Shown here: in pieces, positions 1-12,900 of the stretch
Layout: each line of letters begins with the position of its first letter
Numbering within the stretch: the stretch's first letter is position 1
Assembly (NCBI GenBank): GCA_013399855.1
Contig: VXAY01006167.1
Location: 557,777-621,776, forward strand
Length of the DNA stretch: 64,000 bases
From: Oxyruncus cristatus
Lineage: Eukaryota > Chordata > Aves > Passeriformes > Cotingidae
Direction: 5' to 3'
Made by a program: the position numbers and the translations under genes
The notes under the pieces: generated by a model
What the model was told of the DNA's origin: nothing
The model's database searches: none
What the model saw: only the letters and a program-made list of their open reading frames with translations

Positions 1-3000
1 GAATATGTGAACAGCTAGTGATTTTGCATATTGCATCATCTGCACCATGGTATGGAAGTAGAGGGATATGTATAATAACAAGAGACTAAACTGAGAATTA
101 GCTAGGATTTTCTTTATATAAATCAGCTATCTTAGTATAAGTGTAGATTTTATATTAAAGTTTTCTTTTTTTGTATTTGACTTTTCATCAAAATGCTGGT
201 TATTATAATTTCCTTTTAAAGAAAAAGGCAAGTCATGACTCCAGTAGAAACAAGGGCAAAACCTCTTACTGGGGTTTCATGAATCCACTTCAATGTCATT
301 TGAAAGACTATCAAAGAGTTGAGCTGCTTGGTTTCTATGAGGCAGCCCAGGAGTCTCTCTCTGTCCAGCTCACGCAGCTAAGTTAAGCTCTTATTAAACT
401 CAGTTGTTATTTTTCTAACAGATTCTTAATTACTGTTTTTTGAAGCAACAATCGTCCCACGCTTCGCATTCGCTTTGTTTCTCCACCTCTTCGTGCGGTG
501 CAAGCATGTGGGCAAAGCGTGGGAGGCTCCAAGAGCCCAAGCAATTGAAAATTGATGTGGCGCTTTAAAATAAAGGAATGATCCTTATTATAAAAGGGGA
601 AAAACAAAGTAGCACACTGAGATAAACAAAGACACACAGACAATGCAAGGAAAATAATATTAGCAGATGTTGAGCCAGCCGTTAATGATCTGTTTTATAT
701 TTAAATCTATTGCTTGAATGCTGGAGCCAGAACACCAAGGAGCGAAAAAGAAGCCTGGCAGCAGCCGTGCACTTCACTTTTATTGCTCTGACTCCAATCA
801 TTGATGTTGACTTTTGAAGTTATCAATTAAATTTTTTTGCATACAAGTTGAGCGCTGATGGAAAAGCAGAGCTGGGAGAGGGAAGGGTTATCCTTGCAGA
901 CCAAGCAGAGAAAATCTCTGAATGTTGCAGCTCCTCTGAGGAAGAGTGGTCAGAGCTCGTAAGACCTGGACCAGACCCTTTGCACACATGTTCTGAAGAA
1001 GCCATGCAGGAGGTCACAGATGTCTGCAATGATCAGCTCCCTGGCACTATTTTGGCATGGCAGGCAGACTGGCATGGAGCACATCCCTGCTTTGAGACCT
1101 GTACAGTTTATGCCAGGTGACAGGCATTAGAGCTGCCTTTTGTACTAATTCCTCCCTCCAAACTATACCTCAGTTTTTGGCAACAGATCATACCAGACAT
1201 GTTTATTGCACAAAAATGTGACGGACAAAAACCGGAGAGGGAAAAACTTCCTCACATACTCTTCAGTCAGGGTCAAACATTCAACTGCAAACCTTCAAGC
1301 ATCCACACAACAACTAAATGTCATGGTATATCTCAAGGTCAAACTTCAGCTGATTTAGGCAACACCAGAGAGGGATGGATCTCATTTCACGTTGGAGCAA
1401 GATACTCACCCCTCTCCAAGAAGGATCCTCTCCCCACCACCATCTCCTGCACCTCTCTGAGGAGGAAACTAGGTGCTTGGGTCTGCATAGAGCTACAGCA
1501 CCCTTTGCTCAGGTTTTTCCCTGAGGTGTGGGGACCAGAGAACTGCTGCATCCTGCAATATGTACCAGTTGTTTGGACTAGACAAGTCCAATGAAGGCAG
1601 TCAGCCTGGCTGCTTTTCCAGGGTTGGGCTTCTTGGTTTATGCCAGAGTTTCTTGCTTTGAGTTTCCTCTTGCCTCCCAATAGATTATTTCCCTGTCCTC
1701 AACTACCTGCTCCTGGAGCAGCTCCTAACTATTGGCTGTCCCCTCCTCTCCTTTATATTTACAATTTCATTTGCATTCCCTAATAAATACACCAATTCTC
1801 CCTTTCAGGGTGGTATTTCCTGCTTATGCTATATTCAGGACTTCGGTAAAACTTTGTAAATCATCATTCCTGAGGAACAGATACTATCCAGACAATCTGT
1901 TAGTAACACAGCTGTCTGCTTGCTGTCAGCCTGACATAGACATGCAACTGAGATATAAACACAATAGGAAAAAAATCAACCTAAATGGAAAGGACATTGC
2001 TCCGACATTTCCCCCTGTACTACTCAGTACCCAGAGGAAGGGTGCTGGGCTGCTCAAAGCTTTTGACCTAGCTTCAGGCCACCAGGATTACAATGCTGTT
2101 GTTAACTACCTTCTGTGCCTTTAGTGGCAGGGATGGCCTCACTAGATCCTTTTAGGAACAACTAGATACTGATTCCCCGTGAAATTATTGCATCTGTCAG
2201 GCTATGTGACTCTCTTCTGTTACTGTAATAAAAATGTCATTGCAATTCCTTATGTATACAAGATTTCATACCAACAGCTACTTAACTTAGAGTAGTGATA
2301 CAGTTGCTTTTAGGTTATTTAAAATAGAAAGACTTAATCCATTTGACTTGTGCCCTACTGATTTCATATCAGTGCATGTTTTTCAGTTAAGACGATTTCA
2401 CTCAAGACATGGTGTGGCTGAAGCAAGATTTGCTGCAAGTTCCACGTGTTCTGATCCAATCATCCAGATGGACCACCACGGGCCACTGTGGCACAACAGT
2501 CCTGAGCCAAACAAATTGGATCCAGCATGAAGTTAAGCATTTTATAGCCGCCCAACAGGACACTACAGGTATTTTTAGCCATCACACTTGAAATTGCACC
2601 ACTGAAAAGTATCAAGTTTGTTTTAAAAGAAACCATAAAAATTAGCCATTACATATGTCTGATTGATACTCATTTTACTATGTATTGATGGCAGTAACAA
2701 GTCCAATGTTATTGGACGAGAATCTTCTTCAAGTTAAAGGTAATTTCAGTCACCTGAATGGAGTAAGCAGTCTCTTTTAATACTGACCTTCTCCCACTTT
2801 ATTGGAGCTTCCCCAGTTTTCAAAGATAAGAAAGGTTTAGCCAGCTTTAAAAACACTGAATTGTACTGAACTGCTAATTTTTAAATATTTAGTAATTTTC
2901 AGTGTTTTTGACATCCAGCAACACCACTTCTGACCTTACATGTGTTCTCCAGCAGCACAGAAAAATCAGACACACAGCTCTTTGGTTTACCATTTTCCAT

Positions 3001-3492
3001 TGCCATGCCCATGTTTGCAATTATCTCCCAGTCAACAGTCATGTAAAGTCAAAGGAAGCAGAATGCAAACCTGTACATCGAGTCTTACATTCACCACACT
3101 TCAATAACTTATTGCCTTGCAATTCACTGTTGTGAATGCTAGTATTAGGTAGTGAACAATTGGGACAACAATACTGTGTCCATTATATATTAATAATGGA
3201 AGCACGTGTATCCTATTTTTCTTCCCTTTCTTTCCTCCCCTACCCTTTTTATGACAATTAACAGGGCAATAAACATATAAAACTTAAAAATCACAGAAGT
3301 GGAAAACTGATAAAGGCCTCTGAAATTATACCGAGGGAAAATTAAAAAAAAAAAAATCAGTGAACCGGGAGCACATATAAAGTTATTGCTGTTGAGCTTT
3401 GCAGAGAGGAGAAAAAATGAAAGAATAATAAATAACAGGGGCAAGTAAGTTTTCCAGCATGAACTGAATCCAAGGTGAGCTGAGTTAACCTG
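1..3492. other. Intergenic, no gene seen
   Basis: AT-rich unique-looking sequence. Apart from the candidate element at 660-860 I recognise nothing. Open frames are short and overlap on both strands. Confidence 0.6.
660..860. promoter_or_regulatory. Candidate conserved non-coding element
   Basis: A non-repetitive stretch with CCGTTAATGATC, CCAATCATTGATG, AGTTATCAATTAAA and TTTTATTGC, i.e. clustered HOX/PBX- and CCAAT-like words. The function is a guess. Confidence 0.2.
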
Positions 3493-4352
3493 TCATATAA
3501 TCATATAATGGTTTGGGTTGGAAGGGACCTTAAAGATCATCTAGTTCCAAACCCTCTACCATGGGCAGGGACACCTTCTACTAGACCAGGTTGTTCAAAC
3601 CCCCACCCAGCCTAGCCTAGGACACTTCCAGATATGGGGCATCCACTACTTCTCTGGGCAACCTGTTGCAGTGCCTCACCACCCTCACAGTAAAGTATTT
3701 CTTCCTGATACCTAATTTAAACCCACCCTCTTTCAGTTTAAAGCCATTTCCCTTGTCCTGTCACTACATGCCCTTGAAAAGTCCCTCTTCAGTCCTCCTG
3801 CAGGCCCCATTTAGGTACTAGAATGTGCTCTAAGGTCTTCCAAGAACCTTCTCTTCTGCAGGCAGAACAGCCCCAACTCTCTTCATAGGAGGTGCTCCAG
3901 CCCTGTGATCCTTTTCATGGTCTTCCTCTGGACTGGCTCCAGCGCATCCATGTGTTTCTTATGTTGCGGCCCACAGAGCTGGGCACTGTACTCTAGTGTG
4001 GGGTCTCACAAGAGTGGAGTAAAGGGGAAAAATCCACCCCCTCCCGACCTGCTGGCCACACAGGATATAGTTGGCTTTCTGGGCTGCAAGTGCCCATTGC
4101 CAGGTCATGTCCAGCTTTTCATCCACCAACACCCCCGGGTCCCTCTCCACAGGGCTTCTCTCAATCCATTCATCCCCCAGCCTGTATTTGCGCTTGGCAT
4201 TGCCCCAGTCCAGGTGCAGGACCTTGCACTTTGCCTTTTTGAAATTCATGAAGTTCACACGGGCCTGCCTCTCAAGCCTGCCCCTCTGGATGGCATCACT
4301 TCTTTCCGTTCTACCAACTACACTACACATTGTGACACCACACAGTCTATGT
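3493..4352 (-). mobile_element. CR1 LINE, 5'-truncated, reverse transcriptase C-terminus plus 3' end
   Basis: On the minus strand the element ends at 3493 in degenerate copies of the CR1 terminal octamer (ATTATATGATTATATGA), preceded by the avian CR1 signature CTAGATGATCTTTAAGGTCCC. Upstream, 3959-4330 keeps the end of the CR1 reverse transcriptase frame: [40 protein letters not shown] and [10 protein letters not shown]. Frameshifts and stops interrupt the rest, so the copy is inactive. The 5' truncation near 4352 is typical of CR1 insertions. Confidence 0.92.
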
Positions 4353-5577
4353 TATCATGTAAACAAAAAGAGAGATTCCTTATGGAGGAATAACAGATGC
4401 CATTCAGGTTTAGGGAGCTGGTAGAGAGACATATTTTTTCAGGCACTCAGAGATCCAGGAGTGTGACCCGCTGTACCCAGCAGGGTGAGGCAGCTAGGGC
4501 TCCCCCAACAGCAAATGTTCCAGCCAGTCTGGCTCACAGGGAGCAGGTCCTCCTGCATCCCTCCTGCACACTGCTCTGCAATTAACAAAGCACAACATTA
4601 AGTAGTGGAAAAGCAACATTTCTCAGACAGTGTGAGGGAAAATTCAGTCTATGCTGTGAAAATGGGGATAACCAAAGAGAGTAGTGAGCTTTTGAGGAAC
4701 ATTAAGTTTAGCTTCATCTGTCTCTAGCTATTGCCCTGCCACCTCATCCCCAAGTGTACATGTACTTACACACACAGGCACGTAGGCACACACAAGCCTA
4801 TACTTCCTGCCAGCTGAAAGCAGGACATGCAAGATAAAGTACATACACTGGGGTCTTAAGATCAATTTAATGAACCATTGTCACTAAACTTGGCAAGATT
4901 TCCTGTCTCGCTTCATTTCTGTATCTCGGACTATTTTGATCCATTTGTGAAAAATTTAGTTTTGGCAAGTGAAGGTCCTTTTTCACTGCCAGTGGTTAAT
5001 CTGCTCTGTGACACATTCATTCAACCGGAGAAAATCCAATATTGACATTTGTGCCTTGGGGGCAAAAGAGGTTAAACACTGGATGTAAAATAAACTGCTG
5101 GACTATGCCAAGCCACTGTGTAATATCTGTGTCATGTACAGACAAGTTTCTTGCCTTGAGAACTCAGATGTAACTCAATCACCTCTGGACTGCATTATTA
5201 TTCCACATAGTTGGTCAAATGGATGTTGTTGGACAACATCTGGAAGTGTCTCTGATATCTCAACTCAGCTGCTCCAGCCTTTTGGTAGTCCACTGATAAC
5301 TGACTGCTCACGTGCTGCTAAATCTCTTCGTTGTTTCCACCTGTTATATAGGATTAAAAGGCAGTTTAAAATACATCAAATACTCTCCCAACAATTATTT
5401 TGTCTATAAGAAATTACTGTCTTGGCCACAAGGATGTTTTCCAGTTCCTCGTAAGAAGGAGATGGTCTGTGTGGCCTGACGTTCACACGTGGGAAGGACT
5501 GACCCTACAAGCCTCACTGAAACGTGTTGTCACTGTTAGTCACACTGCTGTGTCTAAGAGTCAGCCAAAACCAACAA

Positions 5578-5650
5578 AACCCTATTGTGCAAGGCAGTGT
5601 ACAAACATGCAATGTGGTAGACCCTGGCTCCAAAGAGTTCATAGCCCAAG
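5578..5650 (-). mobile_element. MIR-like SINE tail relic
   Basis: The plus-strand text CCCTATTGTGCAAGGCAG, TGTACAAACATGCAATG, GACCCTGGCTCCAAAGAG and TTCATAGCCCAAG is the reverse complement of the tail shared by amniote MIR families (the 'GTTTGTACAGCGCCTAGCACAATGGGG' type end). It corresponds to the same tail seen in the opposite orientation near 34405-34482. Only about 70 bases are recognisable. Confidence 0.6.
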
Positions 5651-7899
5651 AACCCTCATCATCCTCTTCCCATCTATTTTTAATTCATTCATTTGATTTC
5701 AAGAACAGGGTGTAAAAGTTCTAGTAAAAAAGCACTCTAATTGAATATAAAATAATATCAGGCAATCAAAATCAGTACCACCACAGTGAAGACTCGGGTC
5801 ACCATGTCCCTACTTTCTGGCTAGGCTACAGCTGGAGGTAGAATCCCCCTAAGCCACCCTGGCACAAGCTAGCAGTGGATCAGAGCTGTCAGCTCGTCAC
5901 TTTATTGTCTCTGTAAGTGACAATTTTTGCTTGCTTTCATCTTTTTTTCCTCTGTTTTATATTCACAAGCATGTACAGCTTCTGAAGAGAAGAATATAAA
6001 TACCTACAGGTATGTGTATATATAGTTTTGTTTCTATTAGAAATCCAGGATTTGGTTTCATCAGAAAGCTGTTGCAGTGCCATACAGGGCCAAATAACAA
6101 GGAGATTGTATCTAACCCATCCTCTATAACCTGTTCCCTTTAATCTGGAGTCTATTCCAGAGATGGAGAAAGTGCATTAACAGCATTATTGGGGTGAGTC
6201 CGTGTTCCTAGGTATTCAGCAGCTCCTAAAACTTCAGTCTTTAGAAGGAAAAGGTTAAGGTCTACTATTATCCCAGAACTCCTGTTAAATTGGATGCAGC
6301 CATGGTTTCCCTCTAACTTGAGGGTACCTCTTCATGTGCAGGGAACATTTATTATCCGCATCAGCTTGATAATCTCGGGACGGAGGCTCATCTGGCTCTG
6401 GTGTCTTCCTCATCTTCATTAACTCTAATTTCATTATCACCTGTCCTGGAGTGACCCTGAGATCACTCACTACTTCTTTCTTTCTCCTGTGGGAAATGAA
6501 TTTCTGTTTCTGTCCTCAGCTACTGAACTGCTTTTTTGAGCCCTGCGGCAAACAATTAATATTAGCAGTATCCCCTTCATTTCTCACCAATCTGGGTGCC
6601 CCATCCCATCTTAAAAGCTCTGCTGGTTCCTTGACTTGCCTTTCTGTTTCTGGTGTAGCTGTTTTTAAAAGCCTCTAGAATATTCGGTTTGGCTCAGTAG
6701 TCTTTTTCATCCCTTGTGTGAGCTTTTCTCACTTTTTTCTTTTTAAATCCACCCATTAACCTTCCTATTCCTCACCTTCCCTTCTTGCATTTGATGTTCA
6801 GCAGCTCTCAGATGTCTTTTGCATGACATAAGAACCAATTTTTCCAGTTAATTATTCAACCTCTTCTCCTGCGTCTCCCTTCCCCCGCAAAATGAGAATG
6901 TTATGAAGGTGGGCTTGGGATGACAGAGCATCCCCGGATGGAAGAAACAGACCGATTTAAAGGTCTTTCCACCAAAGAGAGATCTTGTACGAAAATCTCA
7001 GAGGGCCCCCCTGACTGCAGGGAAAAGTTCTGTAAAAAGCAGACGTCCCAGCTCCTTTCCCTGGCAGCAGCAGAGGACGCTGCCATCTGATAAGGCAGCA
7101 GAGCAATAACATTTTTTTCTGTCCTGCACCTAACGAATGGGGCCATTTGGTACCAAACAGAAACATATAGTAGGGGGAAGTGGGGAAAGAATGACAGAAA
7201 ACTTATAGCAGGGGAGGAATGACCTTATCGAGGGAGGAAAGAAAAGGAAAGAAACCTTTTCTTCCTCTCTGTGTCTTTGACACACATCTTAGCCAATAAA
7301 GAGGGAGTTTCATGAGCTAGTTGTATTTTAATCAATTTGCACTCTTAACTGCATTGGAGAGGCTTCTAACTTCAATTGATGTATGAGTTTACACTGCTTC
7401 CTCACTATTAGTAGTTTTATGATAACAAAGTCTCCACCGCCTCCGTCACCATGGACTATTGCTCCTGAGGAGCGCACAGGCAACAAAAACTCCCCTGAAC
7501 AAAAAAAAAAAGAGGACGAGAAGGATCCTTTGCATAAACAAGGGGAAAATGGAGCAATTGTGCTGCACAACATGAGGCAAGAGTGGAAGTTCGGTGGCTG
7601 GCAGGAACCCGCAGTCACAGATCTTTGGAGGAATAAATCCTGGCACAACGAATTTGGGAGAGTCCAATAAAAACGTAGAAGCAAAGGCAGAAAACTCTCT
7701 CCTCCCGGTTGTGTACATGTGTCCGCACAACCAGCATATGTTAAGCCTTTAAATGAACATTTGGCCGTGAAACAGTAGCTATGGCAATACACAGGCGTGG
7801 ATTTATGTACTGTACATACATATCTAGTAGAAAAGCTCTCTGTTTCTGAACCGGACTGGCAGCTGCTTGAAATTTTCCCCTTCGCTTTCCCTAAGGTCT

Positions 7900-8420
7900 C
7901 AGGTGTGGGATTCATGAGCCAGTGTCTCAGCTAGAACAGGTGTCTATCGCTGTGTAAATAGCAATTAGGCCCAAATTTCAGACTTTTTTCAAATCCCTAT
8001 CTGAGGAAAAGCCCAGGAATAAATAGTTGCTGTAACGGCCAGGGGTATTGTGTAGCATTATAGCCTCCAGCTGGGCTATTACATACTATAGACGGGTGAA
8101 GAATACAAGCACCTGACAGATGTGTTCTGTTAGCTTCATTAGAAAAGAAACAAAGAAACTCCTCAATTAATAGCAGTGGAGCCAAAGGGAAGGGGGGTGC
8201 GGGAGGGAGGAATCATAGCCTGTTATTTAAACAGAGTCAGGGAGCCTTTCACTGATGGCTTAATATGATTCATTAATAAAAACAGCTTTTTGAATGCCCA
8301 GTTTAAGTCAAAAGAAATCACTAGCGTGGGGTTTTTTGTTGATGGTGGGTATTTTTTCTCTGCAAAAGAAGGGCAAAATGACAAACTGGAGTTGCTGAAT
8401 TCATTTTGTGTGAAACTGGT
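7900..8420. promoter_or_regulatory. Candidate conserved non-coding stretch
   Basis: This stretch is free of recognisable repeats and contains AGCAATTAGGCC, CACCTGACAGATGTG (two E-boxes), CTCAATTAATAGC and GATTCATTAATAAAA. It resembles enhancer sequence. Short frames on both strands show no domain. Confidence 0.18.
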
Positions 8421-9449
8421 CCTTCTCAAAGCCCCTTTCCATGGGGTATTTATCCCTCAGGGTGGTGGCACAGTGGACTTGACAGGAGGGTCACAGCGAG
8501 ACTTTGGATGAGAGAGATTTGCAGGGGCAATACGGAAACATTCTGCATCTCAACTAGGAAGGCTTAAGCATTTTAAAGTGTCAAAATGGAGCTCCTCAGT
8601 GTGTTGGGTATCAGATGCATCTAGAAAGTCACACCTTTGCACCATGAAACGTTATTCCTGTTTTGAGGGCCTGAAGGAACAATAAAGTCATATTAAGCGT
8701 AGTTCTGTGCCCCACTTCTCTAAAAGTGATAGACTTTGTGTCTCTTTATTTAATGCAGTTTTAATCATGGTAAACATACATGCAAATTTTATTGTACTGC
8801 GTTTCCTTCTCATGCCCAGGCAAAGGACGGGGTAGAGTATCCTACAGCTAGCTACAGAAACTTTGTCTCTTCTGCTCCTAGACGCAGACAAAGCCATCAT
8901 CACCTTTTTATAACCGACACAAAACTCAAATGAAATATAATTCTTAAGCTACAGTGCTTACTTCTGTCACTGATGGTGACTACAAGAGCTGAAACACACT
9001 GGAAAGAGACGGGGGTGTTTCAAACACTTGAGGGTTCAGGGGGCTCCCAACATGAAGCCATCTGTGCTGAAAGATTTTAAAAATTAAGATACTGCTGCAG
9101 CGCCTCCATGAGGTGGTGTAGGGTAAATGGGAGGGAAAGGGTAATACGGCTTCTGGGAGAACAGAAATAGCCCTGTGATGGAGGTAGCCATCATTTGCAT
9201 CTTGACCTGCCAAACGAGCACATGTCAAGAGAAGAGTTTGCAGAAGATTTACCAGACTCCACCTGTGCATGGAAATGGTGATGGTGTGGCTCTCATGCAG
9301 TGATGTGGATCCATGTGGTCCGAGCGGGGTGATGGCAAAGTCAGTACACTGAGCTGAAATGTTGGTTTGGTGCAATGTGTTACATAAAAATTAAGGAGAC
9401 CAAGAATACCTATCAACTCCTCTCATATATTCCCTGCAAGTGGTTTCCC

Positions 9450-9785
9450 ATAGTGCATTACCTGATGTCTTGTCAGAGCCTGCCTCTAAATGTACCAAAT
9501 GATGGGTCTTCCATCACTTCCCAAGGGACAGTCTTCCATGACCAAATAGATCTAGCTGTCAAGAAGGATTCTTTTACATATATACTCAGCCTAATTTTTC
9601 CTATTCTTAATTTCATCCCATTACTCTTAGTTAAACCCATTCCTATTGTCCTGAATAATTCACCTCCCCCAGGAATTTCCCCCCTCCGTGTATTTGTAGG
9701 CTATTCTTTTGTCCCACTACAGTCTTCACTTAGCGAAGCTATCTATATTTAATTCTTTTAATCTCTCTTCATAAATTAGTCCCCC
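9450..9785 (-). mobile_element. Ancient CR1/L3-type LINE relic
   Basis: The plus-strand text runs GATGGGTCTTCCATCACTTC, CCAAGGGACAGTCTTCCA, a 'TAGATCTAGCTGTCAAGAAGG' type block, then CTTAATTTCATCCCATTACT and TTTGTAGGCTATTCTTTTGTCC. That is the reverse complement of the 3' region of CR1 families common in turtles and crocodilians (KFFLISS-type 3' segment), not the young avian CR1. It is strongly diverged with no open frame, suggesting an insertion predating birds. Borders are approximate. Confidence 0.65.
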
Positions 9786-9904
9786 CAGCCATTGAGGGGA
9801 AAGGCATATTTGAGACGTTATTCAGTGGTGAGCTAGGATGCTCTGCTAGAGTCTGCGGATATCTGGAGCATGGAAAATGCCTAGGGGAGGCCTAAACATT
9901 CATA

Positions 9905-9987
9905 TTACTTCCCCCCCCCCCCCCCTGCGTTTTTCTTCTGNNNNNNNNNNNNNNNNNAAAAATTCAAATTACCTCCCCCCCCCCCCG
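9905..9987. repeat. Two poly-C tracts flanking an assembly gap
   Basis: A C run from about 9911 to 9925 and another from about 9975 to 9986, separated by 17 N (9941-9957). The bases before each run are alike (TTCATATTACTT and TTCAAATTACCT), suggesting that one locus was assembled twice or that a short tandem duplication exists. Confidence 0.8.
9941..9957. other. Assembly gap, 17 N
   Basis: A run of N between two poly-C tracts. True length is unknown. Confidence 0.99.
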
Positions 9988-12900
9988 AGTGTTTGAACTG
10001 CCATAGACAAAGTGATATTTCTGAAGGAGAAAAACACAACTAAAGATCTCTGTTTCATTCTCCCTTTCCTGTGCCACTGTTGTAAATGTCTGCTTTGTCC
10101 TCAGTTAATAACCTCCATCACCAGCTGGGCAGCTCTTGCTTACAAGCTTCGCCTTCCTTTACATCCCAGCCTAGATTTTTTTATATCCGTGTGAAAAGCA
10201 GAAAATCGGAGAGTCAATGTGAAAATAGGTTAAACTACATATGATTATAAACAAATGCACTGCTGCTGTGGCATGCTGGAGGTTTTGCCATGAGGCTTGA
10301 AGAAGCTTTTTACTTGTGATAGTTTGTATACTTGTGACAAAGTTATTGCTTTTCTAATGTACATAAATTCCCAGTGAAATAGATAGCAGCCCTACCTTCT
10401 TACTCTACATACAGAATCAGACAGCTCTTGCCCTTCCCACCGAAAATTAATGACCTGGAGGATTCAGAGTTATGAGTTAGGGGCAAACTAATGACTGCTT
10501 TATTTAAATTGTTGGTTTCCTTCTGAAGGATAGTGTGTATGACAGAGCTGATAGCAAAGTCTCCCTTTAAGAGAAAACTGTAAAATTCTCTGTGACTTAC
10601 ACCTATTTGGTGCAAATCACTGTCTTTCAATCAAGCTCTACATCTGGAGAAACTGAAGTGAGAATGGTGTGGTCTTTGAATCCGGGTTTGCTGGTTTTTT
10701 TCTTTAAAGAGTAGTTGTTGTTGCTATTGCTTGTACTTTATGGCACTTTTCCTGTATAGTTTAAACACTCCTTTACCAGCCAGTGGAAAGTTACATTAAA
10801 ACTTACATCCTACCACGATCTTAGAGTAACCATCAGTATTTGTTAGAGGGACTATAAGATTATTTGACTTTTGTGTTGAAAAAGGATTTTCAATTGCTTT
10901 AAATACATCCAAAAACTTGAAATTACTGGGTCTGTACACTGGAATAATTTAAATATCTAAAAGAGAAATGCAGAATCCAGCACATGAACCAGTGCCCATA
11001 ATTGGCTCTGATACTTCAGCAATTTATTTATTTTTCTCTACAGCTGACTTAATACCATAAAATGAATTCAGAACTTGCCAAAATGCCTATTGCAAAAAAA
11101 AAGTCAAACAATTCATATTTGGGTCATAGAAACCTGAAAAACATTAAAGACCAATAAATGAGGTCTTCTGGAGGATATGAAAATAAACAGACCCATATGT
11201 TAATGTGAAACAAGTCAGTCTTTAGCCCAGTGGCTATTATTTTTTTCTTTTTACATTGTGACAACACATAGATCATTTCTGGTTATAAATGCTGTACAAG
11301 CACGAAACCCCAAATAATCCTTAACTCAAGAGTTTTCACACTAAAGAAAGTAATCAGACCACAAGAAAGCTAGGGATGTGTGCACACATGGGCAGGGAAA
11401 AGGAGCATCAATGGCATGCACAGGGTGTCCTGTGAGTGCCTTCTTTCTCTCAAGTATTCCTTCTTTTCCACCACAAAGCCCATTTGTCTGCTCAGTGACT
11501 GGACCAATGGCATAATGTGGCTGGTAGTGGCGATTTCTGGAGTCAGAAGATGTCCACAAATAAGACTTCATCCACAAAATGAGAAGCTCAGATCCTTCCC
11601 TCTGGAGTCTCAAGGTCAAGATCCTGACATGGTATCCCTGCACGTCCAACTGCTTTGTTCCAAAAGAGAAAAGTATACATTTACTTCTCTTGCTATGTTT
11701 GTGGGTCAACCTGAGTGCAAAATGTGAATATACACAGGCTGGAAAATCCATTTTAATCTCCGGGTTTGTTATATTTTCTTCTTTCATCGTACTGCATTGC
11801 AAATTATTCTAGTTCTATTTCCCTGGTGTATTAAACTAGTGCATTGCCAAGTCTCAGCTCTCCATTCAGGTTCTGGCATCAAAGCCTTAGGCCAATTTTA
11901 TTTCATTTGTATTTGCTGTCAGAGTAATGTCTTTATTCTAAAATGCCCTTCTTATATCAACTTCTCAGGTAGCTGGACAAAACTAGAAAGTGTGAGGAAG
12001 AAAACCCTCCCCCTTGCCGCAGTCTGCTGTATTGCTTTTATATTTTCACCCTCTCTAAGGGTGGAAATGTATAACACACATTGAGAAAATGGAGTTCAGG
12101 ACGCCATTTAACAATTAAAGGAATATTTTTCTAATCTTAGCTATGCACTTGACCTGTTCGATTTTATTTGTGTTTTGCATATATATATGCGTATATGTAC
12201 ATATGTATGTATTTAAAAAGCCCACACACACTTGTTTAAAAAACACTCAATCTGCTGTTGCTCTAGGTTCATTTATTTTCAACTGCAAGTGGCACATTTA
12301 CTCAATTACAAACAAAATTTTAGTAAAGCAGAGTGAAAATCTATCACATCCAATTCTGATGACAATGCAGTGCTGTGCAGCTGAGGGTTAGGCTGGGACC
12401 AGCCGTGTTTTTCTTGCGGCCATCAAAGATTGTGCTGGAGCTTTTTTTATGCGTGGGTAGAAAAGTGATTTAAGCTGGATGACAGGGAGCCCAAATTATT
12501 TTGTCTTATTAAAGACTGTCAAGGACCCACCTCAGGATGGAAGTGTTTGATGTCAGATATAACGCCAGCATTAGGCAAGGTAAGGACGGCTGCGAACAGG
12601 GCATCTTAAACGTCAGAGGACAAGGGGAAGCATAATACAAATTTATCTGCTGGCATTGCATGTTAAGCAGCAGCAGTACTTGATAATAATAGTTTTTATT
12701 CTTCTGTTTAAAATTCCCCATTGTGTCCGGCAAAGGGCACTTTGCATTCTAACAGCTTTTAGTTGCCAAGAACAAATGTGTCCTATCTTTAAACTCACAT
12801 GCACTTAAACATACATAACCAAACATTTTAAACCCGCTTGCTTACGTACACATCTCCCTGCAGCATCCATGCGTTGGCAACACCGACACTGAAATCCCTG

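Larger units (their letters stand above)
4353..9449. other. Intergenic, no gene seen
   Basis: This stretch contains the MIR-like tail at 5578-5650 and the candidate element at 7900-8420. A 195-codon minus-strand frame (7328-7915) and its plus-strand shadow have no recognisable domain. A short CA-rich patch is near 4768-4795. Confidence 0.6.

Noticed and set aside
3905..4424. Plus-strand frames antisense to the CR1 at 3493-4352
   Set aside because: Shadows of the retrotransposon's reverse transcriptase strand.
7328..7915. 195-codon minus-strand frame
   Set aside because: No domain is recognised and low-complexity runs (poly-Phe from an A tract) are present; probably chance, although conservation was not testable.
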